Assembly (NCBI GenBank): GCA_017161665.1
Contig: JADFCT010000023.1
Location: 1 to 19,862 of the forward strand
Direction: 5' to 3'
DNA: 19,862 nt
Source: Candidatus Sumerlaeota bacterium
Lineage (GTDB): Bacteria > Sumerlaeota > Sumerlaeia > JADFCT01
The notes below the pieces were generated by a model. The model was not told the origin of the DNA. It saw only the letters and a program-made list of their open reading frames with translations, and made no database searches. Below, in pieces: positions 7,777-14,127 of the stretch; the stretch's first letter is position 1, and each line of letters opens with the position of its first letter. A program made the translations under genes and the position numbers.

Positions 7777-7793
7777 TTCAGCTGTCAGCTGAA
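7777..7793. promoter_or_regulatory. Second palindrome abutting the hpf ribosome site
   Basis: TTCAGCTG-T-CAGCTGAA is an 8-bp perfect inverted repeat around one base. Its right arm runs into the AAGGAAAGAGG ribosome-binding region (7792-7802), so folding could affect ribosome access. An operator role is the alternative. Confidence 0.5.
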
Positions 7794-7808
7794 GGAAAGA
7801 GGTTGCTT

Positions 7809-8342
7809 ATGCCTTTAAAATTGACCGCCAGACACATGGACGTCAGCGATGAGTTGCGGGAATGGGTCAAAGGGAAAGTCAGCCGGTTTCATAAATACCA
7901 TGATAAAATCACGGCGATTGAGGTGACGGTGGATCGAGGCAAGCGCGGTCATTCGGTGGACATGCAGGTGCGATCGGGAAAGACTGAGTTTCATTGTTCC
8001 GTTGCCAATGAAGAACTCCGCGCGGCGATCGACGAAGCCATCCACAAGATGACCAAGCAGTTGGAAAAGCGGCGCCATCGCATGATCGACAAGAAGAAAA
8101 ACGCCACCGGCGGCCCCCCCATTGACTTGCCTGATGCCGCCTCCTTCGTCCAAAAGGGCGACACCCCCGCTTGGATTCATCCCGAAACCATTGATCCGCA
8201 GCCGTACTCGATGGAAGACGCGCTTCAAAAGCTCGAGAAGATGGATAACCGGAACTTCTTTGTTTTCAAGCATCTTCAGGATGGCTGCATCAATGTCATC
8301 TTCAAACGCAGCGACGACAAGATTGGATTGATTGAGATCTGA
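7809..8342 (+). CDS. hpf: Long-form ribosome hibernation promoting factor
   Basis: The protein binds the 30S subunit and, in its long form, drives 100S ribosome dimers in resting cells. The 177-residue product has the N-terminal S30AE domain (about 1-105: LTARHMDVSDELREWV, then a basic helix MTKQLEKRRHRMIDKKK), a short linker, and the C-terminal dimerisation domain (about 128-177, YSMEDALQKLEKMDNRNFFVF to IGLIEI). The start is the ATG at 7809, 6 nt after AGAGG; an in-frame TTG at 7803 overlaps the ribosome site and is less likely. A single-gene transcript is suggested by the strong terminator just downstream. Two palindromes lie in the 60 nt before the start and may control it. Confidence 0.95.
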   Translation: MPLKLTARHMDVSDELREWVKGKVSRFHKYHDKITAIEVTVDRGKRGHSVDMQVRSGKTEFHCSVANEELRAAIDEAIHKMTKQLEKRRHRMIDKKKNATGGPPIDLPDAASFVQKGDTPAWIHPETIDPQPYSMEDALQKLEKMDNRNFFVFKHLQDGCINVIFKRSDDKIGLIEI

Positions 8343-8378
8343 TCGTCCGGTCAATTTCCAAGGAGAGAACACAATCCG

Positions 8379-8412
8379 CCGCTCCTGGCCCTTGGGGCCG
8401 GGGGCGGTTTTT
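8379..8412 (+). terminator. Rho-independent terminator of hpf
   Basis: A 13-bp stem (8379-8391 with 8395-8407), perfect if two G-U pairs are allowed, closes a 3-nt loop and is followed directly by TTTTT (8408-8412). It sits 36 nt after the hpf stop codon. This is a textbook intrinsic terminator. Confidence 0.88.
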
Positions 8413-8513
8413 GATTTGGCCCGATTCTGGCCCGTTCATAAGATGTTGACCGAAGGCCGGTAAAATCTGCCGCCGTCGGCAGCGACGATTTTTCAACGAA
8501 AGGCCGGCCCATT

Positions 8514-9020
8514 ATGTCCCTTATGCCGATCAGCAGCATTATGCACGGTCTGTCGAGTTTAACCTCGATGTTCCGGACCAACAATAGCGCCGAACTCCTG
8601 GGCGATCAGGAAGTGAGTCTGGATGAATTCCAGGATCTGTTGGCTCAGATTATGACCAACATCACGGGAGAGGACGCGGAAAATAATCCCGAGGCGGACA
8701 AAATGGCCGAGTCGCTGTCGCCCACGTTGTTCTCCATGATAGACAAGGACGCGAACGGTCTGATTGAGGGCGATGAGGCGGAATCCCTCCAAGCCTTCCT
8801 TCAGTTCTTCAATCCGGACCTGATCCAGGCGGCCTTCGATCGGTCACTGGGCGGCCATCCGGCTCAAATGGAAGGCGAGCCGCCGGTGATGGAGGGCGCC
8901 CCCCCCGAGGTGTTAAGCCCCACGGTCCAGCGCCTGACGGGTCGGCCCAATCCAGCCTTGGATCGTATTGACTCCCCGGTCAATCCGGCCCAGCTGTTCC
9001 TCAGAGCCATGGGGCGCTAG
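8514..9020 (+). CDS. Small EF-hand protein, probably calcium-binding
   Basis: A 168-residue protein without a clear signal peptide, although residues 1-20 are weakly hydrophobic. Residues 77-88 (DKDANGLIEGDE) form a canonical 12-residue EF-hand loop with acidic or polar ligands at positions 1, 3 and 5, Gly at 6, Ile at 8 and Glu at 12. A degenerate second hand ends in VSLDEF (34-39), with non-ligand residues at loop positions 3 and 6. The C-terminal third is rich in Pro, Gly and Glu and looks disordered. The family is usually called an EF-hand domain protein, and its partner is unknown. The ribosome site is weak (AAAGG about 10 nt before the ATG); a second ATG occurs three codons later. It is transcriptionally isolated between two terminators. 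Confidence 0.8.
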   Translation: MSLMPISSIMHGLSSLTSMFRTNNSAELLGDQEVSLDEFQDLLAQIMTNITGEDAENNPEADKMAESLSPTLFSMIDKDANGLIEGDEAESLQAFLQFFNPDLIQAAFDRSLGGHPAQMEGEPPVMEGAPPEVLSPTVQRLTGRPNPALDRIDSPVNPAQLFLRAMGR

Positions 9021-9056
9021 GCCCCCCGACGCGGGAGCGGACCTTAACCAACTGAC

Positions 9057-9095
9057 AGCGCGTTGACGGGATATCGCCCGGCGACGCGCTTTTTT
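9057..9095 (+). terminator. Rho-independent terminator of the EF-hand gene
   Basis: A 9-bp outer stem (9057-9065 with 9082-9090, AGCGCGTTG / CGACGCGCT, one G-U pair), with CGGG/CCCG pairing inside, is followed by a run of T to 9095. It lies 37 nt after the stop codon. Confidence 0.82.
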
Positions 9096-9180
9096 CATTT
9101 GCGCGGCTCGGCCCCCTGGGTGACAGTGGAGCGATGGATGGCGGCGCCGGCCGGGCGCCCGGAACACGGTAAGGACGGGC

Positions 9181-9933
9181 ATGATGCGTGATGTGATGAT
9201 TGGCAGCTGGATCAATACGGCCAGCCCCGTGGCGGCGGAGATTATGGCGGCGGCGGGATTTGATTTCCTGGTGGTGGACGCCGAACACTCGGCTGTGGAC
9301 GTGCCGCAGGCGCAAGGGTTGTTTCAGGCCATTCGAGCCGGGGCCCCCGACTGCGCGCCCATGGTTCGGCTGCCGGGCAATGCGTATGACGAAACCAAAC
9401 GGTATCTGGACGCCGGCGCCATGGGGGTGATTTGCCCGCTGGTCACGTCGCGCAAAGAGGCCGAGAATCTGGTCCGGTCCGTGAAATACCCCCCTTTGGG
9501 CGAACGGGGCGTGGGGTATGGCCGCTCCCATGGCTACGGATTCGCCTTTGACGAATACATGAGCCGGGCCGATCGCGACACCTTTGTGTGTGTGCAGATC
9601 GAACATATCCGCGCCGTCGAGCAGATCGACGCCATTTTGTCGGTTCCCGGCGTTGACGCCGCCTTTATCGGCCCTTATGATTTGACGGCGTCCATGGGGA
9701 TTACCGCCCAATTCGATCACCCCCGCTATCTGGAAGCGCGGTCGGAAATCCTGGCCGGGTGCCAGCGACATGCCGTCCGCCCCGGGGTTCATGTGGTCCA
9801 ACCGGATCCGGACGAGGCCGGCGAGCGAATCGCCGAGGGATTTTCCATGATCGCCTACAGCCTGGACATCACCATGCTGGGGGGCGCCTGTCGCCGGGGT
9901 CTGGAAGCAATCCACAAAGGAATGAATGCATGA
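9181..9933 (+). CDS. HpcH/HpaI-type class II pyruvate aldolase
   Basis: A 250-residue metal-dependent aldolase that would join pyruvate to, or split it from, an aldehyde to form a 2-keto-3-deoxy acid. The family fingerprint is complete: D33-A-E-H36 (catalytic His), VR63LPG (pyruvate-binding Arg), the metal ligands E141 (VQIEH) and D167 (GPYDLTAS), and the GERGVGYGRSHGYG loop (107-120). The substrate cannot be read from sequence; 4-hydroxy-2-oxo acid and 2-keto-3-deoxyglucarate aldolases are the usual annotations. AAGGA lies 5 nt before the first ATG and 8 nt before a second one. The stop codon overlaps the next start (ATGA), so it is translationally coupled to a CMP-sugar synthetase. This suggests a biosynthetic role rather than catabolism. 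Confidence 0.92.
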   Translation: MMRDVMIGSWINTASPVAAEIMAAAGFDFLVVDAEHSAVDVPQAQGLFQAIRAGAPDCAPMVRLPGNAYDETKRYLDAGAMGVICPLVTSRKEAENLVRSVKYPPLGERGVGYGRSHGYGFAFDEYMSRADRDTFVCVQIEHIRAVEQIDAILSVPGVDAAFIGPYDLTASMGITAQFDHPRYLEARSEILAGCQRHAVRPGVHVVQPDPDEAGERIAEGFSMIAYSLDITMLGGACRRGLEAIHKGMNA

Positions 9934-10616
9934 TTCAGAATCAGACCGTCACGGCCCTGGTCCCGATCAAGGACCATAGCGAGCGCGTCGCGGGCAAGAA
10001 CTTCCGGGACTTCTGTGGCAAGCCGCTGTATCATCATATCATCCACACCCTGGACGCCACCTATGCCGTGGATCGGATCGTGATCAACACGGACAGCCCC
10101 AAGATCATGGCCGAGGGGCCATCGCTGTCGCCCAAGGTGCAGATCCTTGAGCGGCCGGCCGAACTGGTGGGGGACTATGTCAGCACGAATAAGATCTTCG
10201 CCTATGACTTGTCAAAAACGGAATCGGATATCTACCTGCAAACCCATGCCACGAATCCCCTGTTGAGCACGGAGTCCATCGCCCAGGCGCTGAAGGCGTT
10301 CGTGGAGGATAAAGAGGGGTATGACTCCCTCTTCAGCGTCACGCGCTATCAGAGCCGCTTTTATTCGGCCGATGGCGCGGCGATCAATCACGACCCCGAA
10401 AACCTGATCCGCACACAGGATCTGTCGCCCGTCTATGAAGAAAACTCCTGTATCTATGTCTTCACCAAAGAATCCTTCGCCAAACGGGAGCGGCGGATCG
10501 GCTTGAATCCCATGCTGTTTGAAACGCCCCCCATCGAATCGACAGACATCGACGATGAGTTCACTTTCCGCCTGGCGGAACTGCTGGCGCTGTATCATCA
10601 GCGCGAATCGAGGTGA
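9930..10616 (+). CDS. Acylneuraminate-type cytidylyltransferase (CMP-keto-acid sugar synthetase)
   Basis: A 228-residue GT-A-fold nucleotidyltransferase of the NeuA/KdsB superfamily, expected to make a CMP-activated ulosonic acid from CTP. The nucleotide-binding start VPIKDHSERVAGKN (11-24) replaces the classical PARGGSKGIPxKN form; KNFRDFCGKPLYHHII follows as usual. INTDSPKI (52-59), LQTHATNPLL (103-112) and the acidic IDIDDE-like segment (206-210) match substrate- and metal-binding positions of the family. The ATG overlaps the aldolase stop by four bases. The reading frame is open further upstream, inside the aldolase gene, but that part is not like the family. Sialic acid, Kdo or another ulosonic acid could be the substrate; the divergent P-loop argues against plain NeuA. 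Confidence 0.9.
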   Translation: MIQNQTVTALVPIKDHSERVAGKNFRDFCGKPLYHHIIHTLDATYAVDRIVINTDSPKIMAEGPSLSPKVQILERPAELVGDYVSTNKIFAYDLSKTESDIYLQTHATNPLLSTESIAQALKAFVEDKEGYDSLFSVTRYQSRFYSADGAAINHDPENLIRTQDLSPVYEENSCIYVFTKESFAKRERRIGLNPMLFETPPIESTDIDDEFTFRLAELLALYHQRESR

Positions 10617-11602
10617 TCGCCTTGTCGAATCGTCCCCGGATATTGCTGGCCACCTGGCCCTTCGGCACGACGGGTTCCCGCCCGCTGGACCTGTTGCGCG
10701 AGACGGGTTGGGAACTGATCGCCAATCCCCACAGCCGGCGGCTGAAGCCGGTGGAAGTGGCGGAATTGATCGGCGATGTGGACGCGGTGATTGCCGGGAC
10801 CGAACCGTATACGGCCGAGGCCCTGGCCGGAGCCCAGCGCTTGCGCGTGATTGCGCGGGTGGGGATCGGCCTGGATAGCGTGGATCTGGACTATTGTCGC
10901 CAGCGGGGCGTGGCGGTCACGTATACGCCGGACGCGCCGTCACAGGCAGTGGCCGAATTGACGGTGGGCAATATGATTGCCCTGCTCCGCCATGTGCATG
11001 AGTCCGACACATCGGTGCGCGAAGGGGTTTGGAATCGCCTGATGGGGCTTCTGGTTGGCGAAGCGACCATTGGCATCCTGGGCATGGGGCGGATCGGCGG
11101 ACGCGTCGTTGATTTGCTGGCGCCCTTTGGCGCGCGCATCCTGGCCTGTGACACGGATCCCGAGGTCCGGCGCCGACGGCAATGGCCCGCGGTGGAATGG
11201 GTGGACGAAGCGCGATTGCTGAAGGAATCGGATGTGGTCTCCCTGCATATTCCACTCAATCGGGCGAATCGCGGTTATCTGAGCGCCGAGCGATTGGAAC
11301 AGATGAAGCCGGGAGCGCTCCTCATCAACACCTCACGCGGACCGGTGGTGGACGAGGCGGCCCTGACCCGGGCTCTGACCACGCGACGGCTGGGCGGCGC
11401 GGCGCTGGATGTTTTCGAAAATGAACCCTATGAAGGCCCGCTGGCGCGATTGGATCACGTGATCCTGACGGCGCATATCGGCGCCTCGGCCCGCGGTTCC
11501 CGATACCTGATGGAACTGGGCGCGGCGGAGGATTGCGTTCGAGTGCTGAACGGCGAGCCGCCGGCGCACGACGCCCTCGCGGATATGGAATGGGCGGAGT
11601 AA
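10613..11602 (+). CDS. NAD-dependent D-2-hydroxyacid dehydrogenase (PGDH-like)
   Basis: A 329-residue enzyme that interconverts a 2-keto and a D-2-hydroxy acid with NAD. The nucleotide-binding motif G157-M-G-R-I-G162 and D180 (NAD preference) are present, as is the catalytic triad R242 (NTSRGP), E271 (ENEP) and H288 (TAHIG). It has no C-terminal ACT domain, so it is not a regulated serine-pathway enzyme. The GTG at 10613 overlaps the upstream stop by four bases. A TTG at 10622 has a better ribosome site (GAGG, 8 nt) and may be the true start. As third gene of the coupled trio it may prepare or drain the keto acid or aldehyde used by the aldolase; that role is inferred from context only. Confidence 0.92.
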   Translation: MIALSNRPRILLATWPFGTTGSRPLDLLRETGWELIANPHSRRLKPVEVAELIGDVDAVIAGTEPYTAEALAGAQRLRVIARVGIGLDSVDLDYCRQRGVAVTYTPDAPSQAVAELTVGNMIALLRHVHESDTSVREGVWNRLMGLLVGEATIGILGMGRIGGRVVDLLAPFGARILACDTDPEVRRRRQWPAVEWVDEARLLKESDVVSLHIPLNRANRGYLSAERLEQMKPGALLINTSRGPVVDEAALTRALTTRRLGGAALDVFENEPYEGPLARLDHVILTAHIGASARGSRYLMELGAAEDCVRVLNGEPPAHDALADMEWAE

Positions 11603-11639
11603 AGCCGGCGGTAGTCAATCCTTTCCGGTGGCCGAGGTG

Positions 11640-11735
11640 GAGTCTTTTTTTTACCATGAAGAATAGAAGGACAAGAAGAGGGTTGCGCTCATCGCCAAGG
11701 CGCGATGACGCAAAGCTCGGGGGCGCGGGGCACTG
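11640..11735. repeat. Probable degenerate interspersed repeat
   Basis: A T-run, then ACCATGAAGAATAGAAGGAC with AAGAAGAGGG, then a CGCCAAGGCGCGATGACGCAAAG-like segment. Stretches of this kind (ATGAAG-rich and GCCAAGGCGCAAAG-rich) recur between genes in many bacteria. No second copy occurs in this window, so the call rests on recall, not on internal repetition. Confidence 0.4.
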
Positions 11736-11748
11736 TCCGATAAGGTTT

Positions 11749-11916
11749 GTGGAAATAAATAAATCCCCTTTTTCCGACTCGGTGTCCTCAATATTTCTGA
11801 GGAGAAAAAATCACCGCAGAGACGCAGAGAACGCAGAGGGGGCGCAAAGATCGTTGCCCTTGGGGCTGTTTGAACGACATTGAATTAAGAGTCATTTTTT
11901 TCGAGAGCCTAAGGCC
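11749..11916. repeat. Repeat element B, related to the element upstream of thrS
   Basis: Core in the same orientation as element A: AAATCCCCTTTTT (11761-11773), GACTCGGTGT, an ACAGAG-type motif in roughly 9-nt periodic form (11811-11840), and GCCCTTGGGGCTGTTTGAACG. The ends are exchanged: 11751-11767 is the exact reverse complement of 5046-5062, and 11894-11910 of 4916-4932. Instead of A's 22-bp hairpin, B has only a short CCTCA/TGAGG stem (about 11786-11802). No gene lies inside; the minus-strand frame across it gives a cysteine- and valine-rich peptide typical of this repeat type. Confidence 0.78.
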
Positions 11917-12095
11917 TGCGCCCCAGGAGCCAAACAGCAGCCAAGCCCCGAAGGTGGCGACATATACCAGCCCAGGGTGGAGCGACCGATAGGGAGTGGA
12001 GCCCTGGGTCTGAGGAAAAGCGTGACGGCGCCGACGGCCTGCCCGGGACGAATCCATGGGCAAGATGCTCGTGCCTCCTCCAGGCCTGATTCCAC
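11905..12095. repeat. Composite repeat with CCCAGGG stem and GGGCAAGATGC unit
   Basis: The segment has the look of intergenic repeats I recall from planctomycete- and verrucomicrobia-like genomes: GCCAAGCCCCGAAGGTGGCG, CCAGCCCAGGGTGGAGCG and GGAGCCCTGGGTCTG, with an inverted pair CCCAGGG (11971-11977) / CCCTGGG (12002-12008). This is followed by ATGGGCAAGATGCTCGTGCC (12057-12076). The 18-mer CGTGACGGCGCCGACGGC at 12021-12038 recurs exactly at 18697-18714. There is no credible gene; short frames on both strands look like repeat-derived peptides. Confidence 0.5.
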
Positions 12096-12124
12096 TTTTC
12101 AAGTGATCGAAAAACGGATAAGCG

Positions 12125-13126
12125 ATGCGACAGATAAAAAACGGGTGGAAGACATTCAAGCAAAAAGGCTGGAAAGGGCTGGCCGCCCGGACCGTCGAAT
12201 TTATCCAATATCGCGGACGCGCGTTGTGGGTGGCGCCTTTCCGGCTGAAGCGTTCGCAGGCCGCGTGGGACCAAACCCTGGCGGATTTGAAAAAGGAACC
12301 GATTCTTTCGCCGGAGGACTATCGGAAACACTGGGGCGAGTTGCGACTCCGGCACTATCGGCGCTGGGGCCCCTTCCCGTGTCCCCCAGGGGAAGTGGAG
12401 CGCCTGGCTTCCCTCAAGGACAAATACAAGGGGGAACGGATCTTCATCATCGGCAATGGCCCAAGCATCAACCGCACGCCCCTGGAAAAACTCAACGGTG
12501 AATATACCTTCGGGCTCAATCGGATCTATCTGCTGTATGATCGGATTGACTGGCGGCCCACGTTCTGGACCGTGACAGACTGGCGCGTGGGGCCGGATAA
12601 CGCTGAGGAAATCAATCGACTGGGCGACGGGACCACTTTTTTCTTCCCCCAGCGCTTCGACGGTCTCTTGCGGCACGGACCGGATGTCTATTGGTACTGG
12701 ATGCGACTGAACACCCCGCCCGGTGGAAAATACGTTTTCTCAACCGATCCCACCAGGGGCCTGTATATGGGACACACCGTTGGCGTCACGGCCATCGAAC
12801 TGGCCTTTTTTATGGGATTCGATCCCATCTATCTCATTGGAACCGATTGCAGTTACAAGGTTCTCGATACGGTGGCGCAAAGCGGCAATCCTGAACATCG
12901 AGGCTCCTTGACGCTGGTCAGTTCCCAGGACGATGATCCCAATCACTTCGACAGCCGCTATTTCGGTAAAGGGCGCGTGTGGTCCGATCCCGACGTGGCA
13001 GGAATGATGGCGGGATTCGCGGAGTGTGGTCGGGGCATTCGCGCCCAGGGGCGTCGGATCTATAACGCCACGGTGGGCGGGCAGCTGGAAGTCCTGGAGC
13101 GGACGCCTTTCGATTCACTGTTCTGA
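12125..13126 (+). CDS. MptE-like/DUF115 protein, possible CMP-sugar glycosyltransferase
   Basis: A 333-residue cytoplasmic protein with a basic, tryptophan-rich N-terminus (1-45) and a Rossmann-like core: FIIGNGPSIN (107-116), FGLNRIYLLYD (129-139), VGVTAIELAFFMGFD (219-233), YLIGTDCSY (236-244), HFDSRYFGKG (274-283) and YNATVGGQLEVLER (313-326). This pattern fits the DUF115/MptE-like family, whose archaeal namesake makes 6-hydroxymethylpterin diphosphate. The GNGPS start also resembles CST-I/GT42 sialyltransferases, which bind CMP-sugars through the same motif. The gene follows a CMP-sugar synthetase and precedes a GT2, so a glycan-transfer role is more likely here than pterin synthesis; this is inference. 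The ribosome site is weak (GGAT about 6 nt before the ATG). The gap to the GT2 gene is 19 nt. Confidence 0.82.
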   Translation: MRQIKNGWKTFKQKGWKGLAARTVEFIQYRGRALWVAPFRLKRSQAAWDQTLADLKKEPILSPEDYRKHWGELRLRHYRRWGPFPCPPGEVERLASLKDKYKGERIFIIGNGPSINRTPLEKLNGEYTFGLNRIYLLYDRIDWRPTFWTVTDWRVGPDNAEEINRLGDGTTFFFPQRFDGLLRHGPDVYWYWMRLNTPPGGKYVFSTDPTRGLYMGHTVGVTAIELAFFMGFDPIYLIGTDCSYKVLDTVAQSGNPEHRGSLTLVSSQDDDPNHFDSRYFGKGRVWSDPDVAGMMAGFAECGRGIRAQGRRIYNATVGGQLEVLERTPFDSLF

Positions 13127-13145
13127 TGGGGGCCGGAGAGACGCC

Positions 13146-14123
13146 ATGGGCGCACAAGTCAACAGGGGGGGAATCGCGCAACCGGTGGAGGAACCCCTCG
13201 TTTCCGTCGTGATTCCCGCCTACAATGCGGCGGCTTTCATTGAGCGCGCCCTCCAATCCGTCCTGGCGCAGACCTGGCGATCTTTTGAAATCCTTGTGAT
13301 CGACGACGGTTCGACGGATGCGACGGCCTCCCTCGTTCAGGCCATGAATGGTCCCATTCGTTATGTTCATCAGGACAACGCCGGCGCGTCGGCCGCCCGC
13401 AATCGAGGGATCGCTGAGAGCCGGGGAGAGTTTATCGCCTTTCTGGATTCGGACGATGAATGGATGCCCGAGCGATTGGAAAAAACGATTCGGCCGCTCA
13501 TGGCCGATCCCTCCCTGGGCTGGACCTGGTCCAAGGCCTGGCGGATTTTTCCCGACGGGCGTCGGGAAATCAGCCAGGAACGCAATGTATCCGTTCGACT
13601 GGCTTGGGGGTTGTATCCGCCTCCGTATGCCCACACTCCGAACACCCTGTTCCGTCGCGACATTTTCCGAACATGTGGCGATTTCGACATCTCCTTCACG
13701 AACTACGAAGACCATGATCTGTATCTGCGCGTTTCGGAGCGCTATCCGGGGCGGCTGATTGATGAAGCGCTCGTTCTGATTCATGACCGCCCTGACAGTT
13801 TGAGTCGTCGGTTGGGGACGGCGGAAAAGGCCGACGCCATCTTTCGTCTGTCGTGTAAGACGCTGGGCCGTTTGGCGCGCCCTTATAATTTTCATCAGGT
13901 CATGGCGCACGGATTTATTGAGCGAGGCATCCAGTTTTTCGAAAACGGCGCCGTCTGGCCCGCTCGGCGGTGTTTTACGGTGGCGTTGATTCTGCGCCCC
14001 TGTCGTGGGACGCTGAGTTTCTGGGCGCGGGCGGCCCTGCCCTATCCGGTCTATCGTCTCATCCGGCGTCTGTTCCGGCGCGAAGCGGCGCCGGCGTCTT
14101 CCTCCAATCCTTCCAAGGAGTAG
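13146..14123 (+). CDS. Family 2 glycosyltransferase
   Basis: A 325-residue GT-A glycosyltransferase that transfers a sugar from a nucleotide donor, probably in surface polysaccharide assembly. The signature runs VSVVIPAYNAA (19-29), VIDDGSTDAT (51-60), AGASAARNRGIA (79-90), the metal-binding LDSDDEW (100-106) and NYEDHDLYLR (186-195), which carries the usual catalytic acidic pair. The C-terminal 45 residues are hydrophobic and strongly basic (ending RRLFRREAAPASSSNPSKE), suggesting membrane contact. The ATG at 13146 has GGAG 7 nt upstream; frame extending further upstream overlaps the preceding gene and is rejected. The ribosome site of the following sulfatase (AAGGAG) lies in the last two codons, so the genes are tightly linked. 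Confidence 0.93.
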   Translation: MGAQVNRGGIAQPVEEPLVSVVIPAYNAAAFIERALQSVLAQTWRSFEILVIDDGSTDATASLVQAMNGPIRYVHQDNAGASAARNRGIAESRGEFIAFLDSDDEWMPERLEKTIRPLMADPSLGWTWSKAWRIFPDGRREISQERNVSVRLAWGLYPPPYAHTPNTLFRRDIFRTCGDFDISFTNYEDHDLYLRVSERYPGRLIDEALVLIHDRPDSLSRRLGTAEKADAIFRLSCKTLGRLARPYNFHQVMAHGFIERGIQFFENGAVWPARRCFTVALILRPCRGTLSFWARAALPYPVYRLIRRLFRREAAPASSSNPSKE

Positions 14124-14127
14124 CATC

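Noticed and set aside
9001..9915. Minus-strand open frame of 304 codons
   Set aside because: Antisense to the aldolase, which has all catalytic residues; no ribosome site or motif supports it.
11811..11840. Periodic CGCAGAGA-like units resembling a CRISPR start
   Set aside because: The period is about 9 nt with no spacers and only three or four imperfect units, so it is part of an interspersed repeat.
11788..12159. Minus-strand small proteins across the gap before the DUF115 gene
   Set aside because: Their Cys/Val- and Gly/Leu-rich sequence is what these repeats produce in all genomes where they occur; there is no ribosome site.
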